64,000 bases of DNA from JAGVSR01 sp963778225. Its GTDB lineage: Bacteria > Pseudomonadota > Alphaproteobacteria > Rhizobiales > Hyphomicrobiaceae. A program made the position numbers and the translations under genes. Location: positions 62,001-126,000 of the forward strand of contig CAVZTR010000006.1 of the NCBI GenBank assembly GCA_963778225.1. The letters run 5' to 3'. The notes beneath the pieces are model-generated. The model did no database searches. It was given only the letters and a program-made list of their open reading frames with translations, and was not told where the DNA came from. This document shows positions 8,957-17,479 of this stretch, piece by piece (position 1 is the first letter of the stretch; every line of letters starts with the position of its first letter).

Positions 8957-9834
8957 TGCCGGCCGTCACGGAAAAGGCGCGTGCGAAAATAAATCTTACG
9001 CTCACGATCCTGGGGCGCCGGTCCGATGGCTATCACGCACTCCTGAGCCTCGTCGCATTTGCCGATGTTGCAGATATCGTGACGCTTGACCCCGGCGCCG
9101 CAACCGGTGTCACGGTTGCCGGCCCCTTCGCCGACGCCATATCCGCACCAAACCTCGTCGAAACGGCTCTTCGGATCGTCTCCGAACACCTTCCCGGTTT
9201 AGAAATCGGCCACGTCACACTGGATAAGCAGCTGCCCGTGGCCTCGGGCATCGGAGGCGGTTCGGCAGATGCCGCAGCCGCACTCCGCGCCATCCGCACA
9301 GCCCACCCGCAAGCAACCGCCGACTTGGACTGGATGAGCATCGCCCGCCGTCTCGGGGCCGATGTGCCGGTGTGCTTCGCTGATCGGGCGGTTTGGATGA
9401 GTGCGGTTGGCGACCACTTGCATGATCTCTCCTCGCCTCTGCCGCAGCTTCACGCTGTACTCGTCAATCCGCGATCACCCGTTCCCGGCGATAAGACCGC
9501 GCGCGTCTTTCGTGCACTTGGTGCGCCGCCGATCTCCGGCTCCGGCGACGGAGTTGCCACAGCGCGGCCCGCCATTCCGGATCGAGACGAGCTACTCGCC
9601 CTCATGCATAGGATGGGTAACGATCTCGAAGCCCCCGCGACAGCGGTTGTCCCCCAGGTTCAAGATGTACTGGCCGCACTGGAAACGTGTTCCGGCGCGG
9701 AAATCGCCCACCTCTCCGGCGCAGGCCCAACCTGCTTCGCTGTATTTCCCAATAGGGCATTGGCGACCTCGGCCGCCGCGTCGCTTGTCGCAGCACACCC
9801 GTCGTGGTGGATCGTACCCACCGTCATCGGCTAA
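8956..9834 (+). CDS. ispE: 4-diphosphocytidyl-2-C-methyl-D-erythritol kinase
   Basis: GHMP-family kinase that phosphorylates CDP-methylerythritol in the MEP pathway to isoprenoid precursors; cytoplasmic. The protein begins with ARAKINLTLTILGRRSDGYH, holding the conserved Lys of the active site. It has the ATP loop PVASGIGGGSADAAA at about residues 94-108, the conserved GADVPVCF, and the third GHMP motif LSGAGPTCFAVF near the C terminus. At 292 residues it has the normal length. The ATG overlaps the stop of the TPR gene by one base, so the two are probably translationally coupled. It faces the polyprenyl synthase gene, which consumes products of the same pathway. Confidence 0.95.
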   Translation: MPAVTEKARAKINLTLTILGRRSDGYHALLSLVAFADVADIVTLDPGAATGVTVAGPFADAISAPNLVETALRIVSEHLPGLEIGHVTLDKQLPVASGIGGGSADAAAALRAIRTAHPQATADLDWMSIARRLGADVPVCFADRAVWMSAVGDHLHDLSSPLPQLHAVLVNPRSPVPGDKTARVFRALGAPPISGSGDGVATARPAIPDRDELLALMHRMGNDLEAPATAVVPQVQDVLAALETCSGAEIAHLSGAGPTCFAVFPNRALATSAAASLVAAHPSWWIVPTVIG

Positions 9835-9850
9835 CGACAGCGTTGCTGCC

Positions 9851-10867
9851 TCAATGCCCGCGATTGACGGAGAAGGCGATCACCTCTTCCATCGCCGACT
9901 TGTGTGCACTTTCGGGGAAGATCGCGAGTGCGTCACGGGCAATTGCACCATAGGCGCGCGCCCGCTCCATCGTCGCTTCCAGCGCCTTGTGCTTTTTCAT
10001 GAGCCCGATCGCGTGATCAAGGTCGTCATCACGGATCTCACCTTCAACGATCGTGCGGTTCCAGAAGGCCCGCTCCGTCTCGTTGCCGCGCCGGAACGAC
10101 AGGATCAGCGGCAGCGTGATCTTGCCTTCGCGGAAATCATCGCCGATCGATTTGCCGAGCTTGCGGCTGTCACCCGAATAGTCGAGCGCATCGTCCACGA
10201 GCTGAAAGGCTAGCCCCAGGTTTTTGCCGTACGACCGCATCGCCGCCTGCTCGTCCGCAGGACGCTTTGCAAGCGCCGCCCCCACTTCAGCCGCGGCCAG
10301 GAACAATGCGGCCGTCTTGGCGTTGATGATCGCGAGATACTCGTCCTCGGTCGTCGACGTGTTCTTCGCCGCGGCCAGCTGCATCACTTCGCCCTCGGCA
10401 ATCACGGCCGCCGCGTTCGAAAGGATCTTCAACACCTGCATGTTGCCGACTTCGACCAGCATTCGGAACGCCTGTCCAAGCAGGAAGTCGCCCACCAGAA
10501 CGCTCGCCTGGTTGCCCCAGATGAGCCGTGCGGTCTTGCGCCCGCGCCGCGCATCGCTTTCATCCACGACATCGTCGTGCAGCAGCGTGGCGGTATGCAT
10601 GAACTCGATCGCCGATGCCGTGCGGATGTGGCCGTTGCCGGCGTAGCCGCACATCTTGGCCGAAGCGAGCGCCAGCATGGGCCGCAGCCGCTTGCCGCCC
10701 GAGGCAATCAGATGGTGAGCCAATTCCGGGATGAGATCGACATCAGAAACGGCTTTATCGAGGATGATGCGATTGATCGCCTCCATGTCCTCGTTGACGA
10801 GCAGGAGCAGCGGCTCCAAGCTCTCGTTCGCGGACTTGGCCTCATCGAAGGGGACAACGACACCCAC
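9851..10867 (-). CDS. ispB: Long-chain polyprenyl diphosphate synthase (octaprenyl/decaprenyl type)
   Basis: Chain-elongating trans-prenyl transferase that makes the side chain of ubiquinone from farnesyl and isopentenyl diphosphate. Both aspartate-rich motifs are present: LLHDDVVDES (first, about residue 97) and LVDDALDYSG (second). GGKRLRPML gives the diphosphate-binding Arg/Lys residues. At 338 residues the length is typical. Product length (C40 or C50) cannot be read with confidence. The start appears to be GTG at 10867, with GAGGATGAG just upstream. It is convergent with ispE and divergent from the DUF2007 gene. Confidence 0.9.
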   Translation of the reverse strand: MGVVVPFDEAKSANESLEPLLLLVNEDMEAINRIILDKAVSDVDLIPELAHHLIASGGKRLRPMLALASAKMCGYAGNGHIRTASAIEFMHTATLLHDDVVDESDARRGRKTARLIWGNQASVLVGDFLLGQAFRMLVEVGNMQVLKILSNAAAVIAEGEVMQLAAAKNTSTTEDEYLAIINAKTAALFLAAAEVGAALAKRPADEQAAMRSYGKNLGLAFQLVDDALDYSGDSRKLGKSIGDDFREGKITLPLILSFRRGNETERAFWNRTIVEGEIRDDDLDHAIGLMKKHKALEATMERARAYGAIARDALAIFPESAHKSAMEEVIAFSVNRGH

Positions 10868-10974
10868 AGGCTCATCCTCTCAAGTTTTGCCGCGTTTGCT
10901 ATACCGGCTTCCACTCTGCATATTCTCCGGCACTTTGCCGCACAAGACAGCCTTTTTAGGAGAGAAAAAAGTCG

Positions 10975-11208
10975 ATGCGGGAGCTGATGCGGATCAATGA
11001 TCCTGTCCTGATCAGCTACGTCGATGCCCTCCTCCGCGGCGCCGGCTTGGAACCCGTCTTTCTCGACCGAAATATGAGCGTCCTTGAAGGTTCACTCGGC
11101 ATATTGCCCTGTCGTGTCCTGGTCGATGAACGCGATTGGGACGCCGCCCGCCGCTTGATCGTTAATGCAGATCTCGGCCATTGGATCATTGAAGAGGCCG
11201 GATCATGA
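10975..11208 (+). CDS. DUF2007 small protein (putative signal-transducing)
   Basis: A 77-residue protein of the DUF2007 family, with the fold MRINDPVLISYVDALLRGAG, then LPCRVLVDERDWDAARRLI. AGGAG lies 12 bases before the ATG at 10975; an internal ATG at 10987 is also possible. Its stop overlaps the ATG of the next gene (ATGA). The order DUF2007, methyltransferase, S49 peptidase is common in Hyphomicrobiales. Its role is unknown. Confidence 0.85.
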   Translation: MRELMRINDPVLISYVDALLRGAGLEPVFLDRNMSVLEGSLGILPCRVLVDERDWDAARRLIVNADLGHWIIEEAGS

Positions 11209-12020
11209 CCTCTCTCGACAACCCGGCCATGTCCATCGACGGGGGCTCTGATACTCCCGCCACCGTCACCGACGATGCGTTCCTCGGCGACCGCTTGTAT
11301 ATCCTTCAACCGTCCTCCGGCTACCGGGCCGGGATCGACGCGGTCCTCCTCGCAGCGTCTGTCACAGATGGACCTGCCGAGCCCACGATCCTGGATTGTG
11401 GCTCGGGCGTCGGCACCGTCGGCCTCTGCGTCGCCGTGCGCTGCCCTGACGCCCGCGTCACCCTCATCGAACGCGAACCCGTCCTCTTAGACCTCGCCCG
11501 CCGCAACATTGACCGCAATGGGCTCCAGGCCCGCGTCTCGATCACCCCCGGTGATGTGACCTCCCCGGCCCAAAAACCCGATGCGCCCTCTCTGCCGGCG
11601 GAAAGCTTCGATCACGTGCTCGCCAATCCTCCCTACCATGACGACACCGGCGGCACCCCTGCCCGCGACCCCCTGAAGCGCGCTTCCCACGCCATGCCCG
11701 CGCACACCCTCGACAGCTGGGTCCGCTTTGCCGCCCGAATGAGCCGTCCGGGCGGCCGCTTGACCCTCATACACAAAGCCGATGCCCTGCCTGCCCTTCT
11801 CGCTGCACTCCAGTATCGCTTCGGCGGGATCACCGTCACACCCATTCACCCGTATGCGGATAAGCCGGCGGGGCGCGTCCTCGTGTCCGGCATCAAAGGC
11901 AGCCGCGCACCGCTCGAATTGCGCCCACCCGTCGTACTTCATGAAACGGGCGGCGCCTTCACGCCATATGTCGGCCGGATTCTCCGTCAGGGTGCCCCAC
12001 TCACGTCATCTCGAACCTAA
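11205..12020 (+). CDS. TrmN6-like SAM-dependent methyltransferase
   Basis: A 271-residue class I methyltransferase. Motif I is ILDCGSGVGTVGLCV (about residues 63-77), the ribose-binding acid is in VTLIEREP, and the catalytic motif LANPPYHDD (NPPY, about 143-151) shows that it methylates the exocyclic amine of a base, or an amide nitrogen. The overall match is to the YfiC/TrmN6 group, which makes N6-methyladenosine at position 37 of tRNA1(Val); the exact target here is inferred. It is coupled to the DUF2007 gene by a 4-base overlap and is followed 15 bases later by the peptidase gene. Confidence 0.83.
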   Translation: MTSLDNPAMSIDGGSDTPATVTDDAFLGDRLYILQPSSGYRAGIDAVLLAASVTDGPAEPTILDCGSGVGTVGLCVAVRCPDARVTLIEREPVLLDLARRNIDRNGLQARVSITPGDVTSPAQKPDAPSLPAESFDHVLANPPYHDDTGGTPARDPLKRASHAMPAHTLDSWVRFAARMSRPGGRLTLIHKADALPALLAALQYRFGGITVTPIHPYADKPAGRVLVSGIKGSRAPLELRPPVVLHETGGAFTPYVGRILRQGAPLTSSRT

Positions 12021-12035
12021 GGATCACTCAGCAGC

Positions 12036-12878
12036 ATGTGGCCTTTCACGCGCACGCCCGTCGTTCCCGTCCTGCGCCTCAGCGGCGCCATCGGCATGGC
12101 CACGCCGCTGCGCCCTGGGCTGTCCATCGCCACCCTCGCCGAACCGCTGCAAAAAGCGTTCGAGATGTCGAAGACACCCGCGGTGGCGCTGATCATCAAC
12201 TCCCCCGGCGGATCTGCCGTGCAATCGAGCCTGATCCTCAAACGCATCCGCGCGCTCGCCGATGAATTCGAGAAAAAGGTGCACGTATTCCTGGAGGATG
12301 TCGCAGCCTCTGGCGGCTACTACCTCGCCATCGGTGGCGACGAGATCTACGCCGAACCCTCATCCATCGTCGGCTCCATCGGCGTCATCTCATCCGGCTT
12401 CGGCTTCGTCGAGGCCATCGACAAGCTCGGCATCCAACGCCGCGTCTATACCGCCGGCCGGTCGAAGGCGATCCTCGATCCTTTTCTTCCCGAAAAGCCA
12501 GAAGATATCGAGCGCCTCTTGGCCCTGCAGCGTGACGCGCACGACGTCTTCATCGGAGCGGTAAAGGAGCGCCGCGCCGGTAAGTTGAAAGGCCCCGACG
12601 CCGAACTCTTTTCCGGCGCGTTCTGGAGCGGCAAGCAGGCCCTCGAATTCGGCCTCATCGACGGGATCTCCGATATCCGTTCGCGCATGCGCGAACTCTA
12701 CGGCGACGATGTAAAACTGAAGGTCGTCCCCATCGAGCGCCCGGGTCTCCTCTCGCGCCTGCGCCGCACGCCGTCACTCGACGGCCTCGCATCGCTCACC
12801 GGCGGCAACGCCACACTCACGGATGAACTTCTCTCCACCCTGGAGACAAGGGCCCTGTGGGCGCGCTATGGTCTGTGA
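12036..12878 (+). CDS. S49-family (SppA/SohB-like) serine peptidase
   Basis: A 280-residue member of the S49 clan, which degrades signal peptides and membrane-protein fragments. The nucleophile lies in DVAASGGYYLA (S about residue 94) and the catalytic Lys probably in the block just after GSIGVISSGFGF. INSPGGSAVQSS is the conserved substrate strand. There is no obvious N-terminal membrane anchor, so it may be cytoplasmic or use a cryptic signal. The upstream methyltransferase gene ends 15 bases earlier; AAGGATC serves as ribosome site. Confidence 0.88.
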   Translation: MWPFTRTPVVPVLRLSGAIGMATPLRPGLSIATLAEPLQKAFEMSKTPAVALIINSPGGSAVQSSLILKRIRALADEFEKKVHVFLEDVAASGGYYLAIGGDEIYAEPSSIVGSIGVISSGFGFVEAIDKLGIQRRVYTAGRSKAILDPFLPEKPEDIERLLALQRDAHDVFIGAVKERRAGKLKGPDAELFSGAFWSGKQALEFGLIDGISDIRSRMRELYGDDVKLKVVPIERPGLLSRLRRTPSLDGLASLTGGNATLTDELLSTLETRALWARYGL

Positions 12879-12906
12879 CCAGCAATCGCTGGAAGGAGGC
12901 TTGAAC

Positions 12907-13110
12907 ATGCCCCCCGTCTTCTTTGCTCTGGCCGCCGCCGCCGGCTTTTTCGCCGCTGCACGTGCGATTGCGTCCATGATGGGCGCGGCCCCGCCCGACC
13001 CGATACAGCCGGGCGAAACTCACGCCCAGGCCACCGGCAGCGACTCTGCCCGCGACCTTGGCAAGCTTGAATGGGACGCCACCGCAGGCGTCTACCGCCC
13101 TAAAGCCTGA
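12907..13110 (+). CDS. Small single-span membrane protein, unknown
   Basis: A 67-residue protein: an N-terminal Ala-rich hydrophobic helix (residues 3-22), then a polar tail ending in LEWDATAGVYRPKA. A strong GGAAGGAGG ribosome site fixes the start at 12907. It is 28 bases after the peptidase gene and so is likely co-transcribed. Similar short proteins sit between the S49 peptidase and glyQ in related genomes. No function is known. Confidence 0.65.
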   Translation: MPPVFFALAAAAGFFAAARAIASMMGAAPPDPIQPGETHAQATGSDSARDLGKLEWDATAGVYRPKA

Positions 13111-13114
13111 TGAC

Positions 13115-13222
13115 ACGCACTTGGCGGCCGGCTCCGCGTCAGCGGAGTCGCCAAGTGCAATCATAAACACGCACTTGGCGGCCGGCTCCGCGTCAGCGGA
13201 GTCGCCAAGTGCCATCATAAAC
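13115..13222. repeat. 54-bp palindromic element in tandem duplicate
   Basis: Two 54-base copies (13115-13168 and 13169-13222) differ at a single base near the end (CAATCAT versus CCATCAT). Each can fold: outer arms GCACTTGGCG and CGCCAAGTGC, inner arms CTCCGC and GCGGAG around GTCA, and a tail ATCATAAAC. The second copy reaches into the last codons and stop of the membrane-protein gene on the minus strand. The core recurs at 24929-24991 and 38997-39038. Confidence 0.9.
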
Positions 13223-13580
13223 CCAACAAAGCGATCCCGAGAAACACGAGCACGTTCAACAGCGACGACACATTGATGTCGCCCGCTTCCTTCACGCGCA
13301 CCGTTCGCACCACTTCACGCACCTCGACGCGAGACCCGCTGGCTGGCCCGGTTTCGCGCTGCCGCGCCCAGTTCCAGACGAAGCGTCCGAACGTCGACAC
13401 ACGGGCCGCGATTTCCGCCGGTGCCCGCTGCCATCCGTACTTGTAGAAAAAGATGATGCCCACGAGCACTGCGATCTGAGCAATCGTCGAGACCCAGCCA
13501 CCGAGCAGAAACCACAGCAGCGACCACGCGACCGCCACAACGCTCGCAACCGCCCACCATATCCAGGCAAGAATATCCAC
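13215..13580 (-). CDS. Hypothetical membrane protein
   Basis: A 121-residue protein with an N-terminal Trp-rich hydrophobic region (two spans, about residues 3-50, with WIWWAVASVVAVAW and IAQIAVLVGIIFFYKYGW), a basic middle and a hydrophobic C terminus (LLNVLVFLGIALLGL). The last codons and the stop lie inside the second copy of the 54-bp repeat, so the repeat has reshaped the end of the gene or arrived there. It is convergent with the small protein gene and divergent from glyQ. The family is not recognised. Confidence 0.6.
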   Translation of the reverse strand: MDILAWIWWAVASVVAVAWSLLWFLLGGWVSTIAQIAVLVGIIFFYKYGWQRAPAEIAARVSTFGRFVWNWARQRETGPASGSRVEVREVVRTVRVKEAGDINVSSLLNVLVFLGIALLGL

Positions 13581-13694
13581 GTCGGTGCTCTCTCAATCTG
13601 CATCACGGCTGCCGGCCGCCATATCGCGTGACGGCGTGGCCGAAATACGTATATTGCCCTCAAAACGGCACAACCGCATCCATGAGCAATTGAT

Positions 13695-14624
13695 ATGTCG
13701 ACGAAATCCGGCCCCGCTCTGCGCCCCCGCGAAGCCTTCCAGGATCTCATCCTGACGCTGCAGCAGTTCTGGGGCCAGCAGGGCTGCGTCGTGCTCCAGC
13801 CCTATGACATGGAAGTCGGTGCCGGAACATTCCACCCCGCCACCACGCTACGGGCGCTCGGCCCCCGCCCCTGGCGCGCCTGCTACGTCCAGCCCTCGCG
13901 CCGCCCGAAAGATGGCCGCTACGGTGAGAACCCCAATCGCCTTCAGCACTATTATCAGTTCCAGGTGATCATGAAGCCATCGCCGGAGAACATTCTCGAT
14001 CTCTACCTGCAAAGCCTCGACGCCATCGGCATCGACACCAAAGTCAACGACATCCGCTTCGTCGAAGACGATTGGGAAAGCCCCACGCTCGGCGCCTGGG
14101 GTCTAGGCTGGGAGGTCTGGTGCAACGGCATGGAGGTGACGCAGTTCACATACTTCCAGCAGGTCGGCGGCTATGATTGCTCCCCCGTCGCGGGCGAGAT
14201 CACATATGGCCTTGAGCGCCTGGCCATGTACGTCCAGGGCGTCGATCGTGTGTACGACTTGAACTTCAACGGCCAAACTGGCGACCGCAAACTGTCGTAC
14301 GGCGACGTCTTCTTGCAGGCCGAGCGCGAATACTCACGCTATAACTTTGAACACGCCGACACCGCCATGCTTCTGCAGCATTTCAAGGACGCAGAATCCG
14401 AATGCCAGTCGCTACTCGAAAAAGGCCGCGGCGATGACGGTCACCTGCTTGCGCTGCCCGCATACGACCAGTGCATCAAGGCGAGCCACGTCTTCAATTT
14501 GCTCGATGCCCGCGGCGTCATCTCCGTGACCGAGCGCCAGAGCTACATTCTGCGCGTGCGCGAACTGGCGAAAGCCTGTTGCGGCGCGTGGCTCGCGACC
14601 GAAGGCGGCCGAGCCGCGGCTTGA
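13695..14624 (+). CDS. glyQ: Glycine--tRNA ligase alpha subunit
   Basis: Catalytic subunit of the tetrameric alpha2-beta2 glycyl-tRNA synthetase, which charges tRNA-Gly. It begins FQDLILTLQQFWGQQGCVV and contains YDMEVGAGTFHPAT, the class II motif region YVQPSRRPKDGRYGENPNR, and WCNGMEVTQFTYFQQ, all diagnostic. At 309 residues it is full length. The beta subunit gene glyS normally follows closely; here a TetR gene on the other strand follows instead, so glyS must be elsewhere. Confidence 0.96.
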   Translation: MSTKSGPALRPREAFQDLILTLQQFWGQQGCVVLQPYDMEVGAGTFHPATTLRALGPRPWRACYVQPSRRPKDGRYGENPNRLQHYYQFQVIMKPSPENILDLYLQSLDAIGIDTKVNDIRFVEDDWESPTLGAWGLGWEVWCNGMEVTQFTYFQQVGGYDCSPVAGEITYGLERLAMYVQGVDRVYDLNFNGQTGDRKLSYGDVFLQAEREYSRYNFEHADTAMLLQHFKDAESECQSLLEKGRGDDGHLLALPAYDQCIKASHVFNLLDARGVISVTERQSYILRVRELAKACCGAWLATEGGRAAA

Positions 14625-14638
14625 TTGAAAATCAAGCC
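14618..14638. terminator. Shared stem-loop at the ends of glyQ and the tetR gene
   Basis: GGCTTGAT (14618-14625) pairs with ATCAAGCC (14631-14638) around a 5-base loop. The stem contains the glyQ stop (14622-14624) and the stop of the convergent regulator (14632-14634). It has no U-run on either strand, so it may act as a weak bidirectional terminator or only protect the 3' ends. Confidence 0.5.
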
Positions 14639-15234
14639 ACCTGCTTCAAGCCGGCAAGATAAGTGATGATCAGGTTGTCGACGAGCGGCCCCGCGCCCTC
14701 ACTTTTGGCGATCGACAGCTTATCGGCCGTCGCGAGCGACGTGATGCCATGCACGCCCGCCCACAGCACCTGAGCCGTTCGCTTGACGAGCTCCGGCTTG
14801 CTATCCGGCATCATCGGCGCGATCGCAGCTTCCACGCGCTCCATGATCCCATCGATCTTCTGCTGGTACCACGCCGGCACCTCCCGGCCCGCCGGCAGAT
14901 GATGCTCGAACAGCAAATTCCAGAGCTTCGGCTTTTCGCTGGTGTACTTGATGTACACACGGCCCAAAGCCAGAGCCTTTTCCTTTGGTGATCCGATCGA
15001 CACGACTTGATCGAGTTCCGCCGCGAGCCCGTCGATCAAGCGTCCTTCGATGGTGAGGATAAGGTCATCGAGATTCTCGAACACGTTGTAAAGCGTGCCC
15101 GGCGAATACCCGATGCGCCGCGCGACTTCTCGCGCCGATAAACTGGCAAGGCCACCCTCGCTGATGAGCGCGGTGGACGCGTCGAGGATCAGCTCACGCA
15201 GTTCCTCTGCCGTATGCGACGAACGACGTCCCAT
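14632..15234 (-). CDS. TetR/AcrR-family transcriptional regulator
   Basis: A 200-residue one-component repressor. The N-terminal helix-turn-helix is clear: ILDASTALISEGGLASLSAREVARRIGYS (read in parts), then PGTLYNVFENLDDLILTI. The C-terminal ligand-binding half has FEHHLPAGREVPAWY and AGVHGITSL, resembling the TetR_C_33/WHG type. The ATG at 15234 with AGGGTG upstream is favoured over a GTG at 15249. It is convergent with glyQ, and its promoter side faces the pilus genes. Ligand and targets are unknown. Confidence 0.85.
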   Translation of the reverse strand: MGRRSSHTAEELRELILDASTALISEGGLASLSAREVARRIGYSPGTLYNVFENLDDLILTIEGRLIDGLAAELDQVVSIGSPKEKALALGRVYIKYTSEKPKLWNLLFEHHLPAGREVPAWYQQKIDGIMERVEAAIAPMMPDSKPELVKRTAQVLWAGVHGITSLATADKLSIAKSEGAGPLVDNLIITYLAGLKQVA

Positions 15235-15413
15235 AGATAAAATTTTCACCCTGAAATACGAATGAGAAAACGTGACAGGCAGTGCCGACGACTAACGATG
15301 CTGACAGTAGAAAATGCATTGTACGATTTACCGGCACCCACCGCATACAACAATACAAAATCGGCCGGACATTGTGTCCGGCCGATGTCACATTCCTATT
15401 ATACAGAGTTCAA

Positions 15414-16088
15414 TTATTCGCAGGACGGTGTGGGTTCGCAATCTGGCTGTGGCAGCGTTGTTTCGTCTTCGAAACTGACGCATCCTGATCGGGGAGCCAG
15501 AACAGCACGATCTTTCCACGTGCTCGGCGCGAGAATGCCTTCCGCGAGCAGAGGCGTATAGCCGAACTCGCCCTCCACGATAATCGCGGTTCCCCGAGTG
15601 TCCAGAAGATCCGTCGTAAGTCCAGTATAAGGATCGCACACGTTCTTGGGCGAGTCTTCTGCCGAGCCGAACGACGGCCTGTTCGTTATGTCGGCATACA
15701 CATAGATATTATTGCGATCGTCACTGGATGCGCGCACTGGATAGACATGCAGCTTGAGCGTACTGACGCCCCACACGCCCATGACGTGCTCGACGATACC
15801 GTAAATTCCTGTCCGCTTACCCGATGAATTGACCCCGTCGAGATCTTCTCTCTTCAAAACTTCCTCGCGGGAAATCAGGTCGGCAACCAAGGCCGTGACC
15901 TGGCCGAACCGCCGGTCAATCGACACCGCACGAGTGATTTCCACGACACCGACAAGCATGATCAGCAGCACTGGAGCGATGAGGCCGAACTCGACGGCGG
16001 CAATTCCGCTCGTATCGCGCGTGAACGAGCGGCGAGTGAACTTCAATCGCGATATCATGGTGCAATCGAACATGGTGTCCTCGGACAA
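15414..16088 (-). CDS. TadE/TadG-family pseudopilin-like protein
   Basis: A 224-residue protein with the TadE-like signature: a basic N terminus, then TSGIAAVEFGLIAPVLLIMLVGVVEI (read in parts), in which the Glu of AAVEFG marks a prepilin-type segment and single membrane span at about residues 27-50. The rest is predicted extracellular or periplasmic with two late Cys-containing blocks. It is the second gene after the other TadE-like gene, 30 bases apart, and so probably in one operon. The start could be an internal Met at codon 11. Such proteins are minor components of Tad/Flp pili. Confidence 0.8.
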   Translation of the reverse strand: MSEDTMFDCTMISRLKFTRRSFTRDTSGIAAVEFGLIAPVLLIMLVGVVEITRAVSIDRRFGQVTALVADLISREEVLKREDLDGVNSSGKRTGIYGIVEHVMGVWGVSTLKLHVYPVRASSDDRNNIYVYADITNRPSFGSAEDSPKNVCDPYTGLTTDLLDTRGTAIIVEGEFGYTPLLAEGILAPSTWKDRAVLAPRSGCVSFEDETTLPQPDCEPTPSCE

Positions 16089-16118
16089 AACTATTTCGGC
16101 GACAACGGCTGTCTCAAA

Positions 16119-16718
16119 TCACTCGTAAGGTTCGGTGCGGAACGTCGCGACCGATTGGATGAGCGAACCTCCGCTCACTAGAGGCACACCATCTGCCGGC
16201 CGCATCATCATGTACTGCAAGTAGGGAAACGTGATCGGCAACTGCCAGTCGTAGCAGATCGTAACGAGCACCACTTGCTCGGCCCCACCCGAAGAATCAG
16301 CAAGAGCTGCGGTCATGTTCGACTGCGGGGTCATTTGTCCGTTTTCGGCGCAGTTGGTCGGCGTGATGTCCGCCCAGTTCGTGGCGCTTTGAACGTGCAC
16401 ATAGATGTGTTCGCAGTTATCCTCGATGTAGAATCCACCGGACTCACAAACAAGCTCCTTGAAGTTCTGCATGGTGCTGCCTGCCCGCTGCGCTTCGCCC
16501 GTGCGAATTTTGCGCGCCGCTGTCTCGACCGCATTGTCGAGCGCGTTGATCGTAAAAAACTGCAAACCCGCAGCCATGATACCGAACACGAACAACATGA
16601 ATGGTAAGGCGACGAAACCGAACTCGACAGCCGTCACGCCTTGCGCATTGGCGCGAAAGCGGCGCGCGAAGTTTGCAGCGCGCTGCACGATCACTCTATC
16701 ATTACCCGGCAACACCAT
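16119..16718 (-). CDS. TadE-family pilus assembly protein
   Basis: A 199-residue protein with the TadE motif GVTAVEFGFVALPFMLFVFGIM at about residues 28-48 (a prepilin-like cleavage and membrane segment) followed by a soluble domain with several cysteines (VCESGGFYIEDNCEH, TPTNCAENG), probably disulphide-bonded outside the cytoplasm. The start at 16718 (MVLPGNDRVIV) is preferred to 16766, whose extra residues include two odd Cys. It is paralogous in layout to the next gene downstream; together they likely seed or anchor the Flp pilus. Confidence 0.8.
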   Translation of the reverse strand: MVLPGNDRVIVQRAANFARRFRANAQGVTAVEFGFVALPFMLFVFGIMAAGLQFFTINALDNAVETAARKIRTGEAQRAGSTMQNFKELVCESGGFYIEDNCEHIYVHVQSATNWADITPTNCAENGQMTPQSNMTAALADSSGGAEQVVLVTICYDWQLPITFPYLQYMMMRPADGVPLVSGGSLIQSVATFRTEPYE

Positions 16719-16903
16719 GACGTCCCCACTGCTGTCGCATTGATCGCACTGCCCTCGAATGGGCATGGACGGCGATCAGACACGCAGTAGAGCAAAGGCA
16801 GATAAAAATTGGCCCAAACCGGCCTTGCGAGTTTTATGCGAATTTGCCGAAATTTGTCTGGCGCCAGGTAATCACTTGTTAAAGCTTTCACGGCGCCAAA
16901 ACG

Positions 16904-16926
16904 AAAAAAGCCCCCAGCAGGGGGCT
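16904..16926 (-). terminator. Rho-independent terminator after the secretin N-domain gene
   Basis: On the minus strand AGCCCCC, loop TGCT and GGGGGCT (16909-16926) are followed by six T residues (16904-16909 as A on the plus strand). It lies 43 bases after the stop at 16970 and separates this gene from the TadE operon downstream. Confidence 0.9.
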
Positions 16927-16969
16927 CTCTCGCATCATAATAGAGACGAATTCAACCGCGCCCCAGTTC

Positions 16970-17479
16970 TTACTGACCGCTCTGTCCACCACCACCGCCG
17001 CTGCTATCAGAGCCGGATTCGGAAAACTTCGTTTTGGTTGTCGAACTCTGAACGACCTGATTGAAGTAAGCCGTCTCATCACCGATCGTGATGGTCGGCG
17101 CACAGGTGGGCGTGCAGCTGAACGATTGCCGTTGACCTGCTCGGCTCACGTTGACGATGCCGCGCTCATCCCGCTCCACCACCACGCGCTGATCTTGGAT
17201 GACGTTCTTGTCCGCATCGAGCGCAATGATGTTGGTGATGCCGAATGTTTTGCCGGTGATGACAAGCATATTCCCCGACTGAACCGTCACGTCGGCGATC
17301 GAGGGGTTGCCGATGATGATCTCGGATACGGCACGCGGCATCCAAAGCAACTGCGATTGGTCATAGCGGACAACAAGGTCGTCCGCGGCCCTTGCTGGCG
17401 CCGTGGTACCGCTGAACATCATGACTGGCAGCGTCACGAGCGGCAGAAGAACCGCCCGGCCAAGTTTTTTCCGCTGCAT
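16970..17479 (-). CDS. Pilus-assembly protein N-terminal domain (CpaC/RcpA-N) protein
   Basis: A 169-residue exported protein. The signal peptide ends near residue 31 (TAPARAADD). The domain that follows matches the N-terminal domain of Tad secretins: VVRYDQSQLLWMPRAVSEIIIG, then NPSIADVTVQSGNMLVITGK and FGITNIIALDADKNVI. The secretin channel itself is missing; the tail has a short Cys-x3-Cys (CTPTC) and a Gly/Ser-rich end (SSGGGGGQSGQ). Short versions of this kind occur near tad genes in Hyphomicrobiales, so the length is probably natural. It may be a periplasmic partner of the pilus secretin. Confidence 0.82.
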   Translation of the reverse strand: MQRKKLGRAVLLPLVTLPVMMFSGTTAPARAADDLVVRYDQSQLLWMPRAVSEIIIGNPSIADVTVQSGNMLVITGKTFGITNIIALDADKNVIQDQRVVVERDERGIVNVSRAGQRQSFSCTPTCAPTITIGDETAYFNQVVQSSTTKTKFSESGSDSSGGGGGQSGQ

